DNA of 64,000 nucleotides, taken from Isochrysis galbana. Taxonomy: Eukaryota; Haptophyta; Isochrysidales; Isochrysidaceae. The stretch's first letter is position 1, and every line of letters begins with the position of its first letter. The notes beneath the pieces are model-generated. The model made no database searches. It saw only the letters and a program-made list of their open reading frames with translations, and was not told where the DNA came from. The translations under genes were made by a program, and so were the position numbers. Location: assembly GCA_018136815.1 (NCBI GenBank), contig CM030932.1:5866407-5930406 (forward strand), given 5' to 3'. Below, piece by piece: positions 62,875 through 64,000 of the stretch.

Positions 62875-63335
62875 TTGCCCGTGGGCACGGCGCGATGTGC
62901 AGTCCCCCCGCGGAGACGCCGTGCGTGCGCATTCCAACGTTTTCTCTATTACCCTAATGCCCACATTTACGTAAAGTAGCCATATAAGAGATGTTTCTCT
63001 TGCACAATCACATTGTGCACGCCGTGCGTGGGCCCCCGCGGGGGCGCCGTGCGTGCGCATGCCAATGCGTACCCCTAAGGCCCACCTTTACGTAAAGTAG
63101 CCATATAAGAGATGTTTCGTTGCGCAGCACGTGTGATGACTTGCAATCACATTGTGCACGCTGTGCGTGGGCACGGCGCGATGTGCATGGGCCCCCCGCG
63201 GGGGCGCCGTGCGTGCGCATGCCAATGCGTACCCCTAAGGCCCACCTTTACGTAAAGTAGCCATATAAGAGATGTTTCGTTGCGCAGCACGTGTGATGAC
63301 TTGCAATCACATTGTGCACGCCGTGCGTGCCGCTC
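62875..63335. repeat. tandem units of about 160 bp with GC palindromes
   Basis: GCGCCGTGCGTGCGCATGCC at 63044 and 63204, each followed by ACCTTTACGTAAAGTAGCC and GTGATGACTTGCAATCACA, with a diverged third unit from about 62880. Related to the units inside MGQYF element copy 3 (38321-38625). Confidence 0.85.
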
Positions 63336-64000
63336 GACATACATACCTGGGGCAGGCTCCCCCGAGAAAGCTCATCGGACGAAATCAGATCCCTTCATCG
63401 GGTCGGTCAGCCGTGCGAACATTCTCACGCACGAATGCTCACGGCCACGGTGTTCCTGGCCATTTCTCAAGGGTGTCCACAGATAGCAGATAGTTGACGG
63501 ATCGAGCATGGCGCATGACCACTGGCTCGATATGCGAAGAGACGGAAGGGGATCGATCGGCGGTAGGCGGGGCGGGAGCGGAGAGGAGTGATGGAATAGC
63601 GGGCTTGACCACCTCCTCAGCATAGGAAGGCGGGGGAGGACGGGCTTGGGCGAGGGCGAGCGCGAAGACCAAAAGCGTTCAATTATCCCCATCCATCCCT
63701 GCTAGCACCTTTCGTTGTCACCTGGAGGTTACTTGAGTCAACTTGACACTTCACATGTTGAAACACACACGTGGTCTTACTCCATTCACTCGATTTGGGG
63801 CAGGGTCGATATCTCGTTGAAATCACGATCCACATGTCTTCCCCTTCTCGCTCGTGTCGTTACGTACGAATGTACGAAAACGAAAACCAATGGGTTGTGG
63901 CGGGTCTATATTGATGATGCTCTCCATTACTTCCAATAAGGTGGTCTATCTAATCACTCTACAAGCGCGCCGCGCTCAATGTCAGGAGGGTGAGGACGTG
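63336..64000. other. right edge, no supported gene
   Basis: Short openings on both strands (63372-63692, 63715-63939) have no family likeness. The composition becomes less GC-rich after 63700, so a gene could begin beyond the window. Confidence 0.35.

Noticed and set aside
63372..63939. Short frames near the right edge
   Set aside because: No family likeness, no conserved context, overlapping on both strands.

Overview
The window looks like nuclear DNA of a GC-rich, repeat-laden single-celled eukaryote, most likely a flagellate alga of haptophyte or stramenopile type. The sequence shows genes broken by short GT-AG introns (91 to 349 bp) whose removal restores family-typical proteins. It also shows a WW/ankyrin protein with an N-terminal module I associate with haptophytes and relatives, a DZIP1-like ciliary protein, and a tryptophan-pathway enzyme with a possible targeting leader. 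The taxon is inference; nothing here fixes it.

Host genes in order: PGS1 (minus, 13450-15294); indole-3-glycerol-phosphate synthase (plus, 17979-19062, 1 intron); a coiled-coil protein of unknown function (plus, 22777-23379); a WW/ankyrin protein (minus, 27765-30597, 2 introns); a secreted GH63-like glycosidase (plus, 34059-36906, 2 introns); an alpha/beta hydrolase (minus, 39377-40150); a DZIP1-like zinc-finger/coiled-coil protein (plus, 45041-49030, 1 intron); a triple NUMOD4/HNH-like protein (minus, 50497-51888); NSUN2/Trm4 tRNA m5C methyltransferase (plus, 52467-54296); an F-box/Kelch protein (minus, 56502-58044, 1 intron); and an uncharacterised protein (plus, 60416-61237). Neighbours share no pathway and both strands are used, as expected of eukaryotic gene order.

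Most of the rest is mobile DNA. Positions 678-12868 are a cluster of one Ty1/copia family. A complete two-LTR copy (3943-8363, target duplication ACTTT) sits inside an older copy (1023-9625), next to scrambled and inverted pieces. No copy keeps all domains: both two-LTR copies lack the reverse-transcriptase core, which survives only in a fragment at 11496-12552.

Further right are several DNA-transposon families recognised by their ends. Two hAT-type elements have perfect 8-bp target duplications (42592-43509 and 61603-62488). There is a Stowaway-like element (55030-56048), and three other families end in TA plus inverted repeats (termini TAGGGCGGTCAAACA, TAGATGGGAAATACG, TAGCCCGGTCACTCAC). 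Several are nested in one another.

The most novel-looking item is a repeat family with termini AAGTCGCGTTCCGTC that carries its own gene, a protein of about 185 residues starting MGQYF. It is present three times (23733-27157, 31825-33103, 37151-38684). The protein is well conserved between copies, is not a transposase I recognise, and could be cargo or a new kind of mobility protein.

Long intergenic stretches also hold minisatellites and a pure (CT)135 tract directly before the DZIP1-like start codon, flanked by an inverted partial copy of that gene's 5' end.
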